From Psychrobacter sp. Pi2-52 (GTDB lineage: Bacteria > Pseudomonadota > Gammaproteobacteria > Pseudomonadales > Moraxellaceae), in contig NZ_CAJHBS010000010.1 of the NCBI RefSeq assembly GCF_904846705.1, positions 1 to 64,000 on the forward strand: a stretch of 64,000 nucleotides of DNA, given 5' to 3'. Positions 45,695 to 54,868 of this stretch are shown here, piece by piece. The notes under the pieces are model-generated. The model saw only the letters and a list, made by a program, of their open reading frames with translations. It was not told where the DNA came from and ran no database searches. Position numbers and translations under genes: made by a program. Positions within the stretch are counted from its first letter, which is position 1. Each line of letters starts with the position of its first letter.

Positions 45695-46996
45695 CTACTT
45701 ATCAAAATCAAAGCTCAGTGCTGGTAATACCTTGCCGCGTACTTCACCAAAGCCAACACGAATGCCGTCTTTTTCGCTATAGCCTTTCATAATGACCGTG
45801 TCACCATCTTCGATAAAGCTGCGCGTCTCACCGCCTTCAAGCGTGACTGGTTTGGTAGCGTTCCAAGCAATCTCTAGCATTGAGCCATAAGAGTCAGATG
45901 TTGGCCCTGAAATCGTACCTGAACCCATCATGTCGCCGACTTCAACTTTGCAGCCAGTGATGGTGTGGTGGGTGAGCTGCTGTGCCATTGACCAGTACAT
46001 GTATTTGAAGTTGGTCTCACAAATGATGGTCGCTGTTTCCGCATTTTCAGGCAGTAACTCAACCGATAGATTGATGTCAAAGCTGTTGTCGCTCGCTTTT
46101 TCATTTAAATATGCAAGTGGCTTGGGTTCTTGTGTCGGACAAGCTGTTTTAAACGGAGCCAACGCATCCATGGTGACAATCCAAGGAGAAACCTCGGAGG
46201 CAAAGGTCTTAGCATTAAATGGACCTAAAGGCACGTATTCCCATTTTTGGATATCTCGTGCTGACCAGTCATTGAGCAACACCATGCCAAAGATATGATC
46301 AGCGGCATCATCTACGGCGATTGGCTGACCGATATGATTACCTTTACCAACAACAAAGGCGGTCTCTAGCTCAAAATCCAAGCGCTTGCAGGCAGAGAAA
46401 ATAGGACGCTCATCAGGGCTAGGCTTTAGCTGACCTGATGGACGTACGATATCAGTTCCACTAACGATGACGGTGCTGGCACGTCCGTTATAACCCACAG
46501 GCATTTCGGTCCAGTTAGGCAATAGGGCGTTGTTTGGATCGCGGAACATGGTGCCGACGTTGGTCGCGTGCTCTTTCGATGAGTAAAAATCGGTAAAGCC
46601 TGGTACTTGCACTGGCAAATGCATGGTGACGTCTGCTTGCTTAAATAGCGCCTTTTTTTGCAAGTCTGCATTGTCACGTAAGGTGTCAGTGTCGCTAGAC
46701 AGCAGTGTTTGAATGGTAGTGCGCGCCTGCGTCCAATTGTCTCGACCAGAATCAATAAAAGCATTTAGCGTAGATTGGTCAAAATACGGACCACCGTCTA
46801 AACTTAATAATCCTTCGGCTTCGAGTACAGATAGATCCAGTACATGCTCACCAATGGCAATGCCTGCACGGCGATTTTTATCACCAGTAGCGTCTTTGGT
46901 CTCGCTAAAGATGCCATAAGGGAGATTGTGAATAGAAAAGTCAGAGTCAGCAGCGATATCGATAAAAGACGTGAGTGTGCTGTCAGTCGTTGACAT
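45695..46996 (-). CDS. fahA: Fumarylacetoacetase
   Basis: FahA splits fumarylacetoacetate into fumarate and acetoacetate, the last step of tyrosine degradation. The 433-residue protein has the FAH layout: small N-terminal domain, then the catalytic domain with FYSSKEHATNVGTMFRD (catalytic His), RLDFELETAFVVGKGNHIG (metal-binding glutamates) and LLNDWSARDIQKWEYVPLG, and near the end GDMMGSGTISGP. ATG 46996 has AAGGAG 6 nt upstream; the ATG 24 bp earlier has no such site. It has its own promoter region with inverted repeats at 47016-47060, and a terminator separates it from tyrB. Confidence 0.96.
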   Translation of the reverse strand: MSTTDSTLTSFIDIAADSDFSIHNLPYGIFSETKDATGDKNRRAGIAIGEHVLDLSVLEAEGLLSLDGGPYFDQSTLNAFIDSGRDNWTQARTTIQTLLSSDTDTLRDNADLQKKALFKQADVTMHLPVQVPGFTDFYSSKEHATNVGTMFRDPNNALLPNWTEMPVGYNGRASTVIVSGTDIVRPSGQLKPSPDERPIFSACKRLDFELETAFVVGKGNHIGQPIAVDDAADHIFGMVLLNDWSARDIQKWEYVPLGPFNAKTFASEVSPWIVTMDALAPFKTACPTQEPKPLAYLNEKASDNSFDINLSVELLPENAETATIICETNFKYMYWSMAQQLTHHTITGCKVEVGDMMGSGTISGPTSDSYGSMLEIAWNATKPVTLEGGETRSFIEDGDTVIMKGYSEKDGIRVGFGEVRGKVLPALSFDFDK

Positions 46997-47015
46997 GATT
47001 TGCTCCTTGCTAATA

Positions 47016-47060
47016 TACATTATGAATTACGTTATAATTAATTACTTATGTATAATGTAA
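47016..47060 (-). promoter_or_regulatory. fahA promoter with overlapping inverted repeats
   Basis: On the minus strand TTACAT (47055-47060) and TTATAA (47032-47037) are 17 bp apart, acceptable -35 and -10 boxes. TACATTAT at 47016-47023 and its exact complement at 47052-47059 flank the -10, and a related ATTACGTTATAA lies between. The layout suggests a repressor or activator site, perhaps for the IclR or LysR regulator nearby. Confidence 0.5.
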
Positions 47061-47212
47061 TTTATTGATATATGGATTGCAAGTTTTTTATGCAATGTCT
47101 TTTGTGAAAAGGCTGCTTTGAAAAGTGGTTGTCGTTGTTTTGACTAAAGGGTTTTAGCTAAACGGTTCTGACTAGATGGTTATGACGAAATAATTTTGGT
47201 TAAATGCTAGGC

Positions 47213-47245
47213 ACAAAAAAAAGGCCAAGCAATCGCTCAGCCTTT
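47213..47245 (-). terminator. Intrinsic terminator of tyrB
   Basis: Read on the minus strand, AAAGGCTGAGC pairs imperfectly with GCTTGGCCTTT and is followed by a run of eight T. It separates tyrB from fahA. Confidence 0.8.
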
Positions 47246-47308
47246 CTTATCCGCGTTTATTTTTTATCAAGTTACATATTGAGTAATATGTTAAGTAACT
47301 TGGCTTAA

Positions 47309-48505
47309 TCAGTCTTTTAAAACGTCTGCCATGGCATTGGCCACATAGTCGATGTTACTGGTATTTAGGCCAGCCACGCACATACGTGAGTTAGAGACCA
47401 TATAGATACCAAACTCAGTCTGTAAACGCTCGACTTGCTCAGGCGTGAGACCAGTAAAGCTAAACATACCATTTTGACGAGTGATGTAATCAAAGTTACG
47501 GTGAGGGATTTTAGCCTCTAACACTGACTTTAGCTTTAGGCGCATCGCTTTGATACGGTCGCGCATCGCATAAACTTCGCCAACCCACTGCTCATGTAGT
47601 GCTTCATCATTCATGACGATATCGACCACGCGTCCACCATGTGATGGGGGGCTTGAGTAAATACGGCGTACGGTTGCGTTAAGTTGACCGAATACGCGCT
47701 CGGTTTCGTCTACGGTTGGGCAGACGACTGATAGGCCGCCGACGCGCTCGCCGTATAGCGACAAGTTTTTAGAGAATGAGTTGCTAACAAACAATGGGAG
47801 GCCCATCTCAACGGCTTTACGAATAGCGTAAGCGTCGCTGTCCATGTCTTCGCCAAACCCTTGATAAGCGATGTCCATGAATGGAATCAGCTCACGTGCC
47901 TTCACGACGTTGAGTACAGTATCCCATTGCGCTTGGGTCAAATCCATACCGGTTGGGTTATGACAGCATGGGTGTAGCAAGATGACGTCGTTTTCGTTCA
48001 ATGTCTCAAAAAACGCAATCATTTCCTCAAATTTGATACTGCTGTTGGCTTTGTCGTAGTACGGGTATTTACCCACTTCTACATCAGAGCCTTCAAAGAT
48101 AGCAATATGGTTGCCCCATGTTGGATCGCTCACATAGCACTTAGCTTGTGGGAACCAGTCATGGATAAACTCAGCACCAACTTTCAATGCGCCAGAACCA
48201 CCGATTGTAGCGATAGTAGCGACCAAGCCGTCTTTTAAAATCTGGGCGTCTTTACCAAATAGTAATTCCTGACAGCCTTTACGGTGGCCTGGCAGGCCTG
48301 CCATTGGCAGGTATGGACGCGGTGCGATAGGATCAGCAATACGCTCTTCGGCTGTTTTTACACAGTCGAGTACAGGCAATACGCCATTCTCATCATAATA
48401 AATACCAATGCCTAAATTGACCTTGTTAGGATTGCTATCTACTGAGTATTTTTCCATAAGACCTAAGATTGGATCACCAGCGTAATAATCGATACGTTCA
48501 AACAT
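47309..48505 (-). CDS. tyrB: Aromatic amino acid aminotransferase
   Basis: The 398-residue class I aminotransferase starts MFERIDYYAGDPILGLMEKY and has LHPCCHNPTGMDLTQAQW, the PLP lysine in NSFSKNLSLYGERVGGLSVV near residue 248, and RMCVAGLN at the C-terminus. TyrB and AspC are close relatives; the neighbouring hpd, phhA and fahA genes favour a role in converting tyrosine to 4-hydroxyphenylpyruvate. AAGGAA lies 7 nt before the ATG. The gene has its own terminator, so it is probably a separate transcript. Confidence 0.9.
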   Translation of the reverse strand: MFERIDYYAGDPILGLMEKYSVDSNPNKVNLGIGIYYDENGVLPVLDCVKTAEERIADPIAPRPYLPMAGLPGHRKGCQELLFGKDAQILKDGLVATIATIGGSGALKVGAEFIHDWFPQAKCYVSDPTWGNHIAIFEGSDVEVGKYPYYDKANSSIKFEEMIAFFETLNENDVILLHPCCHNPTGMDLTQAQWDTVLNVVKARELIPFMDIAYQGFGEDMDSDAYAIRKAVEMGLPLFVSNSFSKNLSLYGERVGGLSVVCPTVDETERVFGQLNATVRRIYSSPPSHGGRVVDIVMNDEALHEQWVGEVYAMRDRIKAMRLKLKSVLEAKIPHRNFDYITRQNGMFSFTGLTPEQVERLQTEFGIYMVSNSRMCVAGLNTSNIDYVANAMADVLKD

Positions 48506-48662
48506 GCCATTTCCTTATAAAAATATAAATCGAGCAGCCGAAAATCATAGAGCAAATTGCGGCTGAACTCAACACGAGAGTGGGTTATATGAGGCAATTA
48601 ATAAAATAAATAGCCAAATAGATTGTTTATCCGTCTATCAAGCGCATTTGACATGCTATACG

Positions 48663-49610
48663 TCATTCGCTAGACGATGAGTCAGAGTGATGTAGGTCGT
48701 TATAATGAGTCGCAAAATACGTTTGCAAAAACTGCTTAAAAGCAATTGTCGCCGGAGAGAGCGCCCGTGAGGCACGCTGATAGATAAAAAATTGCCGCAT
48801 TTTGACTGGTTGAGTGAGTGGTCGCATCAGCAGACCATTGGCGCTGACCCAATCAATAACTTCAGGCATATAAGGCAGACACAGCGTGATTCCAAAGCCT
48901 TGGCGTGTCATCTCAAGCGCGGTGGACATAAAGTTCACCTTGTATCGAGCTTGTTGAACGTGAACGGAGATAGAGTCGTCGAGCTCTGCGGTTACTTGAT
49001 CTAGGAACGGACCTTGTAAGGTAATCAGCGGCGTTTCTAATAAATCTTGCCAAGTAATTTCGTCTCTTTGTGCCAGTGCATGATTGTCTGGCATAACCAC
49101 ACAAAAAGGTAGCTGATACAACAGGTCAGCCCCGATATCATCTTCAGTTTCTATAAAACCAAGCTCGGTACCAACCCCTAAATCGACTTCGATATCTTGG
49201 ATATGCTTAAGCAAGTTTTCTGCTGAACAGTCTAATAGTGAGACGCCAATATTTGGATATTCTTTGGCAAATTGAGCGATGACGGCAGGTAGGGAAGACG
49301 CTGCAAACTGTGATACCGCCAAGCGCACCTGACCTTGGGCCAAGCTGGTCAAGCTACTTGCTTCATTTTCAAACAGCTGCATTTCATTCAAGATGCGCCG
49401 TGCTTGCGGTAGTAGGTGCCGTCCTACTGCTGACAGAGACAACTGGCGAGTGGTGCGATCAAACAGCACGATACCGAGGCCAGTCTCTAATTCCTTAATC
49501 AATCCACTAACAGCAGATTGGGTTAGATACATCTGTTCGCTGGCACGAGTAAAGCTGCCGTTGTCAGCGACTTTGATAAACGCGGTCAATTGGCGAATGC
49601 TAATATTCAT
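48663..49610 (-). CDS. LysR-family transcriptional regulator
   Basis: The 315-residue regulator has the N-terminal LysR helix-turn-helix (ISIRQLTAFIKVADNGSFTRA and QSAVSGLIKELETGLGI) and a C-terminal substrate-binding-like domain (FAKEYPNIGVSLLDCSAENL, IGADLLYQLPFCVVMPD). ATG 49610 has AGG 8 nt upstream; an earlier in-frame start at 49643 would cover the operator-like sequence. It is divergent from hpd, so hpd-phhA-phhB-nhaC is the likely regulon. The effector is unknown, with an aromatic pathway intermediate likely. Confidence 0.92.
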   Translation of the reverse strand: MNISIRQLTAFIKVADNGSFTRASEQMYLTQSAVSGLIKELETGLGIVLFDRTTRQLSLSAVGRHLLPQARRILNEMQLFENEASSLTSLAQGQVRLAVSQFAASSLPAVIAQFAKEYPNIGVSLLDCSAENLLKHIQDIEVDLGVGTELGFIETEDDIGADLLYQLPFCVVMPDNHALAQRDEITWQDLLETPLITLQGPFLDQVTAELDDSISVHVQQARYKVNFMSTALEMTRQGFGITLCLPYMPEVIDWVSANGLLMRPLTQPVKMRQFFIYQRASRALSPATIAFKQFLQTYFATHYNDLHHSDSSSSE

Positions 49611-49642
49611 AAGTAAACCTGATAAATAAATCATAAAAAACA

Positions 49643-49666
49643 ATTAGTCTTATAAATAAAGCTAAT
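49643..49666. promoter_or_regulatory. Palindromic LysR-type operator between lysR and hpd
   Basis: The 24-bp sequence runs from ATTAG to CTAAT and 9 of 12 positions in one half match the other half. Its place in the divergent promoter and size fit a LysR binding site. Confidence 0.5.
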
Positions 49667-49788
49667 CTAATATAAATACAACGTCAACAAAAAAGATTGA
49701 TTATTAATCGTTTTATAGACTTTTACTATTAATCGACTTTTACTACTCATCGATTTTCTATTACCAATTGAAATTAAGGATAATTACA

Positions 49789-50889
49789 ATGGCAGATTTA
49801 TTTGACAACCCAATGGGACTAAATGGATTTGATTTTGTAGAGTTTGCTTCTCCGCAGCCTGATGCAGTCGACGCATTGTTTAAGCAGCTTGGTTTTGCTC
49901 ATGTCGCCAATCATCGTTCAAAAGACGTTGCGCTATATCGCCAAGGCGATATCAACCTTATCCTAAACCGCGAGCCAAAAAGCCAAGCCAGTTATTTCGT
50001 TGAAGAGCATGGCCCTGGTGCTTGTAGCATGGGCTTTCGGGTAAAAGATGCCAGAAAAGCGTATGAGCGTGCGGTTGAAATGGGTGCACAGCCAGTAGAC
50101 GTACCAACTGGAGTAATGGAGCTTAGATTGCCAGCTATCAAAGGCATCGGCGGCTCATTAATCTATTTGATTGACCGTTATAAAGACGGCGAATCTATCT
50201 ATGATGTCGACTTTGAGTTCTTTGCAGATATCGACAGAAACCCTGTCGGCTATGGTTTCAAAGTTATCGACCATTTAACGCATAACGTCTATCGTGGACG
50301 CATGGCGTACTGGGCAAAATTCTATGAGCGTATCTTTAATTTCCGCGAGATTCGTTACTTTGATATCAAAGGTGAGTACACGGGACTAACCAGTAAAGCC
50401 ATGACCGCACCCGATGGAAAAATCCGTATTCCGCTGAATGAAGAAGCCAAACAGGGCGGTGGTCAAATAGAAGAATATCTAATGCATTTCAATGGCGAAG
50501 GTATTCAGCATATTGCGCTAGCCAGTGATGACTTGTTTGCCAGCATCGATAAGCTAAAAGCGGCTGGTATTCCGCTTATGACCGCACCAAATGCTGCTTA
50601 CTATGAAATGCTGAGTGAGCGTTTGCCAAATCATGGTGAAAATGTCGCTGACTTACAAACGCGCGGTATCTTATTAGACGGCACCACAGAAGGCGGTGCA
50701 CCGCGTCTGCTGCTACAGATTTTCTCTGAGACCATCTTGGGTAGCCCAGTGTTCTTTGAGTTTATTCAGCGTAAAGGCGATTATGCAGATGGCTTTGGTG
50801 AAGGTAACTTTAAAGCGTTGTTTGAGTCGATAGAGCGCGACCAAGTACGTCGCGGCACAGTCGGTCAGCCAGAGACTGAAACCCTATAA
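49789..50889 (+). CDS. hpd: 4-Hydroxyphenylpyruvate dioxygenase
   Basis: Hpd turns 4-hydroxyphenylpyruvate into homogentisate with O2. The 366-residue protein has two VOC halves; the iron ligands lie in the C-terminal one: histidine in [10 protein letters not shown], histidine in [11 protein letters not shown] and glutamate in [13 protein letters not shown]. The N-terminus [20 protein letters not shown] is typical of bacterial Hpd. ATG 49789 has AAGGA 8 nt upstream, and an earlier in-frame start at 49768 lacks such a site. It leads a plus-strand group with phhA, phhB and the NhaC-type gene. Confidence 0.96.
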   Translation: MADLFDNPMGLNGFDFVEFASPQPDAVDALFKQLGFAHVANHRSKDVALYRQGDINLILNREPKSQASYFVEEHGPGACSMGFRVKDARKAYERAVEMGAQPVDVPTGVMELRLPAIKGIGGSLIYLIDRYKDGESIYDVDFEFFADIDRNPVGYGFKVIDHLTHNVYRGRMAYWAKFYERIFNFREIRYFDIKGEYTGLTSKAMTAPDGKIRIPLNEEAKQGGGQIEEYLMHFNGEGIQHIALASDDLFASIDKLKAAGIPLMTAPNAAYYEMLSERLPNHGENVADLQTRGILLDGTTEGGAPRLLLQIFSETILGSPVFFEFIQRKGDYADGFGEGNFKALFESIERDQVRRGTVGQPETETL

Positions 50890-50942
50890 TATTATCTAAC
50901 GCTTAGACCACGTTTAATCAATGGACAAGACAAAAGGAGTTT

Positions 50943-51008
50943 GTGTTGTCCTTAATAGGAGTATTACCTACAAGCACGACAGCAAAGGTAATGCTCTCAT
51001 TGCGATAA
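50943..51008 (+). CDS. Possible 21-residue leader peptide before phhA
   Basis: GTG 50943 (or TTG 50946) follows AAGGAG closely and opens a 21-residue frame rich in leucine (MLSLIGVLPTS...). Its stop codon abuts the AAGGA site of phhA, so its translation could couple to phhA. The ribosome site lies in the loop of a hairpin (50923-50931 with 50943-50951, 8 of 9 pairs). It has no phenylalanine or tyrosine codons, so classical attenuation by these amino acids is unlikely. Confidence 0.3.
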   Translation: MLSLIGVLPTSTTAKVMLSLR

Positions 51009-51021
51009 AAGGAATACAGGC

Positions 51022-51969
51022 ATGGAACGCCTATCACAGATAGATTCTCTTAATACGGCCATCGGTACCAATAGCGTTGCGACTAATAAGCAAAGCAACG
51101 ATGCGTCCAGTCATTCTAATGCGACAAATAAAAAACAACCGTATATCTCACACCAACCCGATAGTCATGGTCATATTCACTATAGTGATGATGAGCATGC
51201 GATGTGGCAAGCGCTGCTGGCACGTCAAGCGGAACAAACGCCCAATCGTGCGTGTACTGCATATTTAGAGGGTTTAACTAAGTTAAACCTACCGACCACA
51301 CGTATTCCTCAGCTACGAGATATTGACGAGGTATTACAAGCGACCACAGGTTGGCAGACCGCCGCTGTGCCTGCATTAATCAGCTTTGGTAAATTTTTCA
51401 AACTACTGGCCAATAAGTCCTTTCCTGTGGCGACGTTTATTCGTCGATTTGATGATATGGACTATATTGAAGAGCCTGATATCTTTCATGAAATCGTTGG
51501 GCATTGCCCGCTATTGACCCATCCTGCGTTTGCGGCTTTTAATGAGACGTATGGTAAGCTTGGTCTTAGCGCAACAAAAGAGGAGCGCTGGTTTTTAGCA
51601 AGGCTGTATTGGTTTACTATTGAGTTTGGATTGGTCGGCAGTCGAATAGAAAATCGTAGAATCTATGGCGGCGGTATATTAAGCTCACCTTCTGAAACGA
51701 TCTACGCACTTGATCGGACGCCGCAAGAACTTTCAATCGCTCAAAATAAGCCGCAATCTCAACCTCAGTCTCAACCTGAGCACCGAGCGTTTGATTTGCT
51801 CGATGTGTTGCGGACGCCTTATCGTATTGATCAAATACAGCCGATCTACTATGTCATCGATGAATTGGATACCTTATTTGATATCGTCAATAGTGACATT
51901 ATGGGTGCGGTCAAAAAAGCTATGTCGCTTGGACTATTTGAGCCGACCTATCCAGAAAAAACTCGTTAA
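51022..51969 (+). CDS. phhA: Phenylalanine 4-monooxygenase
   Basis: PhhA hydroxylates phenylalanine to tyrosine with tetrahydropterin and O2. The 315-residue monomer has an unstructured Ser/Asn-rich N-terminus of about 45 residues, then the catalytic domain: HAMWQALLARQAEQ, the iron ligands in DIFHEIVGHCPLLTH (two histidines, about residue 156-161) and the glutamate in WFTIEFGLV (about 201). A short Gln/Pro/Ser linker (PQSQPQSQPE) near residue 248 is an insertion. AAGGA precedes the ATG. phhB, which regenerates the cofactor, follows. Confidence 0.95.
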   Translation: MERLSQIDSLNTAIGTNSVATNKQSNDASSHSNATNKKQPYISHQPDSHGHIHYSDDEHAMWQALLARQAEQTPNRACTAYLEGLTKLNLPTTRIPQLRDIDEVLQATTGWQTAAVPALISFGKFFKLLANKSFPVATFIRRFDDMDYIEEPDIFHEIVGHCPLLTHPAFAAFNETYGKLGLSATKEERWFLARLYWFTIEFGLVGSRIENRRIYGGGILSSPSETIYALDRTPQELSIAQNKPQSQPQSQPEHRAFDLLDVLRTPYRIDQIQPIYYVIDELDTLFDIVNSDIMGAVKKAMSLGLFEPTYPEKTR

Positions 51970-52131
51970 AAACGTCAATTCAAAATTAAACATGAAAACC
52001 AACACTTCAGTGCGGAATATTGAGATAGCAGCAAAGCTATATCAACATGAACGTACGAGTATTAGAAAGTAGCTATCAAAACAACCATTAAAAACTGACA
52101 TCAAAAACAGCCACTATAAAAGGATTTTATT

Positions 52132-52473
52132 ATGACAGCACTATCACAAAACAGCTGCGAAGCTTGCCGCATTGACGCACCGAAAGTTGATGAAGCCGAA
52201 GCACGAGAACTATTACCGCAAATTCCTGATTGGTCATTGATCGAAGTAGATGGTGTTCAGCAATTGCAGCGTCAGTATAAATTTAAAAACTTCGTCTCAG
52301 CAATGGCATTTGCCAATCAACTGGCAGACATCGCTGAAGCAGAAGGACATCATCCGGGTATATTGGTAGAGTGGGGTAAGGCTACGGTCACTTGGTGGTC
52401 ACATAGTATCAAGGGCTTGCATCGCAATGATTTTGTCATGGCAGCTAAGACCGATGACTTACTAGGCAAGTAA
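52132..52473 (+). CDS. phhB: Pterin-4a-carbinolamine dehydratase
   Basis: PhhB dehydrates the hydroxypterin formed by PhhA and so recycles the cofactor. The 113-residue protein has the family fold with [20 protein letters not shown], the active-site [21 protein letters not shown] (about 80-100) and [23 protein letters not shown] lies before the ATG. It follows phhA by 162 bp, in a region without other signals, and precedes a hairpin in front of the NhaC-type gene. Confidence 0.95.
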   Translation: MTALSQNSCEACRIDAPKVDEAEARELLPQIPDWSLIEVDGVQQLQRQYKFKNFVSAMAFANQLADIAEAEGHHPGILVEWGKATVTWWSHSIKGLHRNDFVMAAKTDDLLGK

Positions 52474-52543
52474 TAAGTTGCTTCACTAGCAAGTCACTTT
52501 AATCGTACTTCTACCATTAAAATTAAAATCAAACCCAATTTAG

Positions 52544-52565
52544 TGCCAGTATTTACTGGCATTTT
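52544..52565 (+). terminator. Hairpin with T-run right before the nhaC ribosome site
   Basis: TGCCAGT pairs perfectly with ACTGGCA (52555-52561) across a 4-nt loop, followed by TTTT. It ends one base before AAGGA (52566), the ribosome site of the next gene. It may be a partial terminator that lowers expression of the transporter relative to phhAB. Confidence 0.6.
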
Positions 52566-52576
52566 AAGGATGTGTC

Positions 52577-53980
52577 ATGCCACCAAAACCCCTTACATTA
52601 ATCAGTGCCAAGCTCGCCTTTATCATCTCCGCCATCGTCATCGGTATCATGGGCGTTACCATGATCGGCTTTGGCTGGGTACCGCACTTGTCTCTTATCT
52701 TGGCTATCTGTGTGCTACTGGCTATTGGTATGTATAAAGGACTCAGCTTTGATGACATGCAAGCGCAAATGGCATCAGGTGTCATGCGCGGTATTGGTGC
52801 CATCTATTTGTTCTTCTTTATCGGATTGATGGTTGCGGCTCTGATGATGTCAGGAGCGATTCCTACACTGATGTATGTAGGCTTTCAGCTCATATCACCT
52901 GAGTATTATTATATCTCTGCCTTTATCTTGACCTCTATTATTGGTATTGCATTGGGTAGTAGTTTGACGACTGCTGCCACATTGGGTGTTGCCTTTATTG
53001 GTATGAGTAATGCCTTTGATGCCAATGTGGCGATAGCGGCAGGGGCAGTAGTATCAGGTGCGTTCTTCGGTGATAAGATGTCGCCATTGTCTGATACTTG
53101 TACCATTGCGTCCTCTGTAGTGGGTATTGATCTGTTTGAGCACATTCGTAATATGATGTATACGACAGTCCCTGCGTGGATATTGACGGTGATCTTGTTT
53201 TGGATGTTCTCAGGACAGACGACCAGCGCTGATCTGAGTCAAGTGACCATATTGCAAGGTCAGTTGATAGACAGCGGTCTGGTACATGGGTATTCGGTAT
53301 TACCCTTTGTGGTATTAGTCGGATTGGCACTGTTTCGGGTTAATGCGATTTATACGATTATCTGTACTATCGCAGCGGCATTGATCATTACTTATGTACA
53401 CAGTTCACCAAGCGCTGGACAATTGGGTGGTTATCTGTTTGCAGGGTATGCTCCTGCTGAGTCATTAGAGCTAGGGGAAGTAGGTGGTATGCTGTCGCGC
53501 GGCGGTGTACAGAGTATGTTCTTTACCCAGGCGATTGTGATACTGGCATTAAGCTTAGGTGGTCTATTAACGGCACTAGGGATTTTGCCAGCACTGCTCT
53601 CTGGTATTAAGGATACATTGACGATATCAGGACGAGCGATCTTTGCGGCAGCGATGTCGGCACTGAGCATTAACGTGCTAATCGGTGAGCAGTATTTGAG
53701 TATTCTATTATCAGGTACGGCATTCCGTTCAACGTTTGAGCGCTTGAATTTACATCCGAAGAATTTGTCTCGGACGATTGAGGATGCAGGAACGGTAATC
53801 AATCCATTGGTACCTTGGAGCGTGTGCGGGGTGTTTATCAGTCAGGCGCTAGGGGTGCCGGTATTAGATTATCTACCTTATGCATTCTTCTGTTATTTGT
53901 CATTGCTGCTGACACTGCTATTCGGGTTTACGGGGCTGACGATTAGTCGGGTTAAAGAAGGGAAGGTGGTCGAAGCATGA
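52577..53980 (+). CDS. NhaC-family Na+/H+ antiporter-like permease
   Basis: The 467-residue membrane protein has about 11-12 hydrophobic segments and NhaC-type motifs: GIALGSSLTTAATLGVAFIG, SGAFFGDKMSPLSDTCTIA (about 170) and DAGTVINPLVPWSVCGVF (about 395). The family exchanges Na+ for protons, or other organic ions in some branches such as malate-lactate. Placement in line with hpd-phhA-phhB suggests uptake or export of an aromatic acid or amino acid; this is inference. ATG 52577 has AAGGA 6 nt upstream. A long palindromic terminator follows. Confidence 0.88.
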   Translation: MPPKPLTLISAKLAFIISAIVIGIMGVTMIGFGWVPHLSLILAICVLLAIGMYKGLSFDDMQAQMASGVMRGIGAIYLFFFIGLMVAALMMSGAIPTLMYVGFQLISPEYYYISAFILTSIIGIALGSSLTTAATLGVAFIGMSNAFDANVAIAAGAVVSGAFFGDKMSPLSDTCTIASSVVGIDLFEHIRNMMYTTVPAWILTVILFWMFSGQTTSADLSQVTILQGQLIDSGLVHGYSVLPFVVLVGLALFRVNAIYTIICTIAAALIITYVHSSPSAGQLGGYLFAGYAPAESLELGEVGGMLSRGGVQSMFFTQAIVILALSLGGLLTALGILPALLSGIKDTLTISGRAIFAAAMSALSINVLIGEQYLSILLSGTAFRSTFERLNLHPKNLSRTIEDAGTVINPLVPWSVCGVFISQALGVPVLDYLPYAFFCYLSLLLTLLFGFTGLTISRVKEGKVVEA

Positions 53981-53996
53981 TAAGTGATGATTGATA

Positions 53997-54032
53997 AAAA
54001 AAGGTGGGGCTAATATTAGCCCCACCTTTTTT
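53997..54032. terminator. Long palindromic terminator
   Basis: The 36-bp sequence is an almost perfect palindrome (AAAAAAGGTGGGGCTAA and complement). It separates the convergent NhaC-type and SIP genes and can work in both directions. Confidence 0.93.
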
Positions 54033-54048
54033 GTTTCGAAATACGTAA

Positions 54049-54795
54049 CTACTGATCTTCCGTTTGCGCATCCTGACTTTTGACGATTTTATGCTGATCC
54101 TCTGTGCTATCGACTTTCCAGTAGCTAGAAATATATAAATGCGTCTTTGGTACCGCGCGCTCAACTTTGAAGTACTGGCGCAGTGCACGCATACTATGAA
54201 ATTCACACGCAGCCCAAACAGCAGGTTGACCATCAAGCCAGTTCAATGATTTAACACAGTCCAGTAAAGGGCTATCGTCTGCATTTGGATGCGCATTAAT
54301 CACCCAATGTATCTCGACGTTCTCTGGTTTTTTGAGCGTCTGACGATCTGCCTCAGTCGTCACTTCAAGTACTGCGTAACCACGAGCATCAGTAGGTAAC
54401 TGTGCTAAGTTGACCGTAATCGCTGGTAGCGCGGTCATATCACCGACTAATAAAAACCAATCTGCTTCATTGTTAATGAGCTTTTTTGGCCCTGGACCAC
54501 CTACTAGAATCTGATCACCGAATTGCGCATTTCGTGCCCATGCTGATGCAGGTCCTTCCGTCTCATGTAAAGCAAAATCAACATCTATTGCGTCATCACG
54601 TTGCACGCTCACCGTATAAGTGCGCATCAGTGGGCGGCTACCTGCATCTTGAGGGAATATCAGTTTGATATAAGCACTTTCTTGATCGATAGGAAAATCA
54701 ACCATGCCAGTACCGCCAAGCGTGACACGGCACATATTTGGCGTAATGTATCTAGTGCCAATAACTTCTAGTACTCTTGGAGTAGGTTTTGCCAT
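54049..54795 (-). CDS. Siderophore-interacting FAD protein (SIP, ViuB-like)
   Basis: SIP proteins reduce ferric siderophores in the cytoplasm to free iron. The 248-residue protein has the FAD-binding half with the RPLMRTYTVSV motif (about residue 55) and an NAD(P)H-binding half (DWFLLVGDMTALPAI at about 115, VWAACEFHSMRALRQYF at about 200). ATG 54795 has AAGGAA 8 nt upstream; an earlier TTG in frame has none. It lies 74 bp downstream of the TonB receptor on the same strand, so the two are likely co-transcribed from the Fur-controlled promoter. Confidence 0.92.
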   Translation of the reverse strand: MAKPTPRVLEVIGTRYITPNMCRVTLGGTGMVDFPIDQESAYIKLIFPQDAGSRPLMRTYTVSVQRDDAIDVDFALHETEGPASAWARNAQFGDQILVGGPGPKKLINNEADWFLLVGDMTALPAITVNLAQLPTDARGYAVLEVTTEADRQTLKKPENVEIHWVINAHPNADDSPLLDCVKSLNWLDGQPAVWAACEFHSMRALRQYFKVERAVPKTHLYISSYWKVDSTEDQHKIVKSQDAQTEDQ

Positions 54796-54868
54796 ATTGT
54801 GCTTTCCTTCTAACAACTAACAACGGATTGGCTTACTAATAGAACCAACCCGCTGCTTGTAGTATTTA

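Larger units (their letters stand above)
46997..47308. other. fahA promoter region and tyrB terminator
   Basis: This 312-bp region contains the fahA promoter and inverted repeats (47016-47060) and the tyrB terminator (47213-47245). No small gene was seen. Confidence 0.55.

Noticed and set aside
51980-52072. Small frame between phhA and phhB
   Set aside because: It lacks a ribosome site and recognisable sequence; probably spacer.
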